64,000 nucleotides of DNA from Anaerolineae bacterium (GTDB lineage: Bacteria; Chloroflexota; Anaerolineae; Aggregatilineales; Phototrophicaceae), in the NCBI GenBank assembly GCA_017303635.1, contig JAFLCG010000016.1, positions 1 to 64,000 on the forward strand, in the 5' to 3' direction. The position numbers and the translations under genes are program-made. The first letter of the stretch is position 1. Every line of letters starts with the position of its first letter. Shown one piece after another: positions 63,588 to 64,000 of this stretch. The notes under the pieces were generated by a model. That model had not been told where the DNA came from. It searched no databases and saw nothing but the letters and a program-made list of their open reading frames with translations.

Positions 63588-64000
63588 ATGAACCGTACTG
63601 ATCGCTTGCTTGCCATCGTTCTGGAACTCCAAGCCAAAGGGTGGCAGCGGGCTGAGGATTTGGCTGCAACCTTTGAAATCAGCAAGCGCACCATCTACCG
63701 GGATATGCTGGCGCTGATGGAGTCCGGTGTGCCGGTGATGTCTTCGCCGGGGCAGGGTTATGGTTTGATGGAAGGCTACTTCCTGCCGCCGGTCAGCTTC
63801 TCAGCGGAGGAAGCCATCATCCTGCTGTTGGGGGCGGACTACATGGCCCAAACCTTCGATGTGAGTTATCAACGGGCGGCACGCTCTGCTACCAGCAAGA
63901 TCGAGGCAATCCTGAGTACGCGGTCACGGGCCGAAGTGGAGACGCTTCGGCGTGGGATGCAATTTATCGCGCTGCGACCGGACAGCGATGAACCGCGCTC
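63588..64000 (+). CDS. YafY/WYL-type HTH regulator, 5' part (runs off the window)
   Basis: Partial: 137 codons to the window edge. The N-terminal winged HTH reads DRLLAIVLELQAKGWQRAED, LAATFEISKRTIYRDMLALM and SGVPVMSSPGQGYGLMEGYF, as in DeoR/YafY-type regulators, followed by the linker FSAEEAIILLLGADYM of the WYL family. The WYL ligand-binding domain would follow. WYL regulators often respond to nucleic-acid or DNA-damage signals. ATG at 63588 has no clear SD sequence. Divergent from the radical SAM gene. Confidence 0.85.
   Translation, partial: MNRTDRLLAIVLELQAKGWQRAEDLAATFEISKRTIYRDMLALMESGVPVMSSPGQGYGLMEGYFLPPVSFSAEEAIILLLGADYMAQTFDVSYQRAARSATSKIEAILSTRSRAEVETLRRGMQFIALRPDSDEPR

Overview
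The window is a single chromosomal-type segment of about 60% GC with no phage, plasmid, CRISPR, tRNA or rRNA genes that I can find. Most of it looks like a member of the Chloroflexota, probably an Anaerolineae-like lineage. The grounds are secreted proteins with long Thr-Pro-Ala-Thr linkers (M23 peptidase, SH3/CARDB lipoprotein, cytochrome c lipoprotein), a Roadblock-containing response-regulator-like protein, several GT-C glycosyltransferases, a split methylmalonyl-CoA mutase, and many wordy dispersed repeats between and even inside genes. This placement is an inference from gene style, not from a search. The first ~127 bases do not fit: they read as the end of a Bacteroidota-type T9SS sorting domain joined to a truncated PNPase, so the left edge is probably a chimeric join.

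Layout. 0-2.3 kb: truncated pnp preceded by rpsO. 2.4-6.4 kb: AlkB-type demethylase, a VOC protein, an unknown membrane protein, a CYTH protein and a membrane protein with an excisionase-like HTH tail. 6.5-8.1 kb: methylmalonyl-CoA mutase catalytic subunit. 8.2-10.8 kb: pirin, SRPBCC and NmrA-like genes in an operon divergent from an HxlR regulator with a shared palindromic operator. 10.9-12.2 kb: a TIR-domain protein and a small membrane protein. 12.2-15.9 kb: a three-gene acyl-CoA (propionyl-CoA) carboxylase operon. 16-23.2 kb: a secreted repeat protein, two GT-C glycosyltransferases and a vanadium-haloperoxidase/PAP2-like protein. 23.3-26 kb: DNA polymerase I. 26.1-33.7 kb: a large pseudo-receiver/Roadblock/dead IS200-transposase fusion and a CHAT/NB-ARC/TPR protein. 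33.9-35.9 kb: sucCD. 36-45.1 kb: response regulator, NERD protein, AddB-like and AddA-like nuclease-helicase and a membrane protein in one tight minus-strand run, divergent from a histidine kinase. 46.7-49.6 kb: a DUF4062/NACHT/FGE protein. 50.1-53.4 kb: a second kinase lacking the phosphoacceptor histidine and an M23 peptidase. 53.6-59.9 kb: PHP and GT4 pair, AraC/VOC/DUF1801, methylglyoxal synthase, MiaB and a V4R-like protein. 60.1-64 kb: SH3/CARDB lipoprotein, cytochrome c lipoprotein, B12-binding radical SAM enzyme and the start of a YafY/WYL-type regulator.

How the genes fit together. Propionyl-CoA carboxylase, methylmalonyl-CoA mutase and succinyl-CoA synthetase are all present, though in three separate loci, and would connect propionyl-CoA to succinate with substrate-level ATP or GTP; epimerase and the B12-binding mutase subunit are not in the window. 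DNA repair is represented by AlkB, Pol I and AddAB. Three multidomain proteins (TIR, CHAT/NB-ARC/TPR, DUF4062/NACHT/FGE) have the architecture of conflict or signalling effectors.

The most unusual observations are: (1) the 1189-residue fusion ending in an IS200/IS605 TnpA fold whose catalytic His, His and Tyr are replaced by Tyr, Tyr and Phe; (2) dispersed intergenic repeats inserted in frame inside addA, addB and a GT-C gene; (3) a 30-nt palindromic element shared by the intergenic regions next to the fusion gene and the NACHT gene; (4) three LexA-like palindromes with similar downstream -10 spacing but no obvious gene behind two of them; (5) the chimeric pnp edge.
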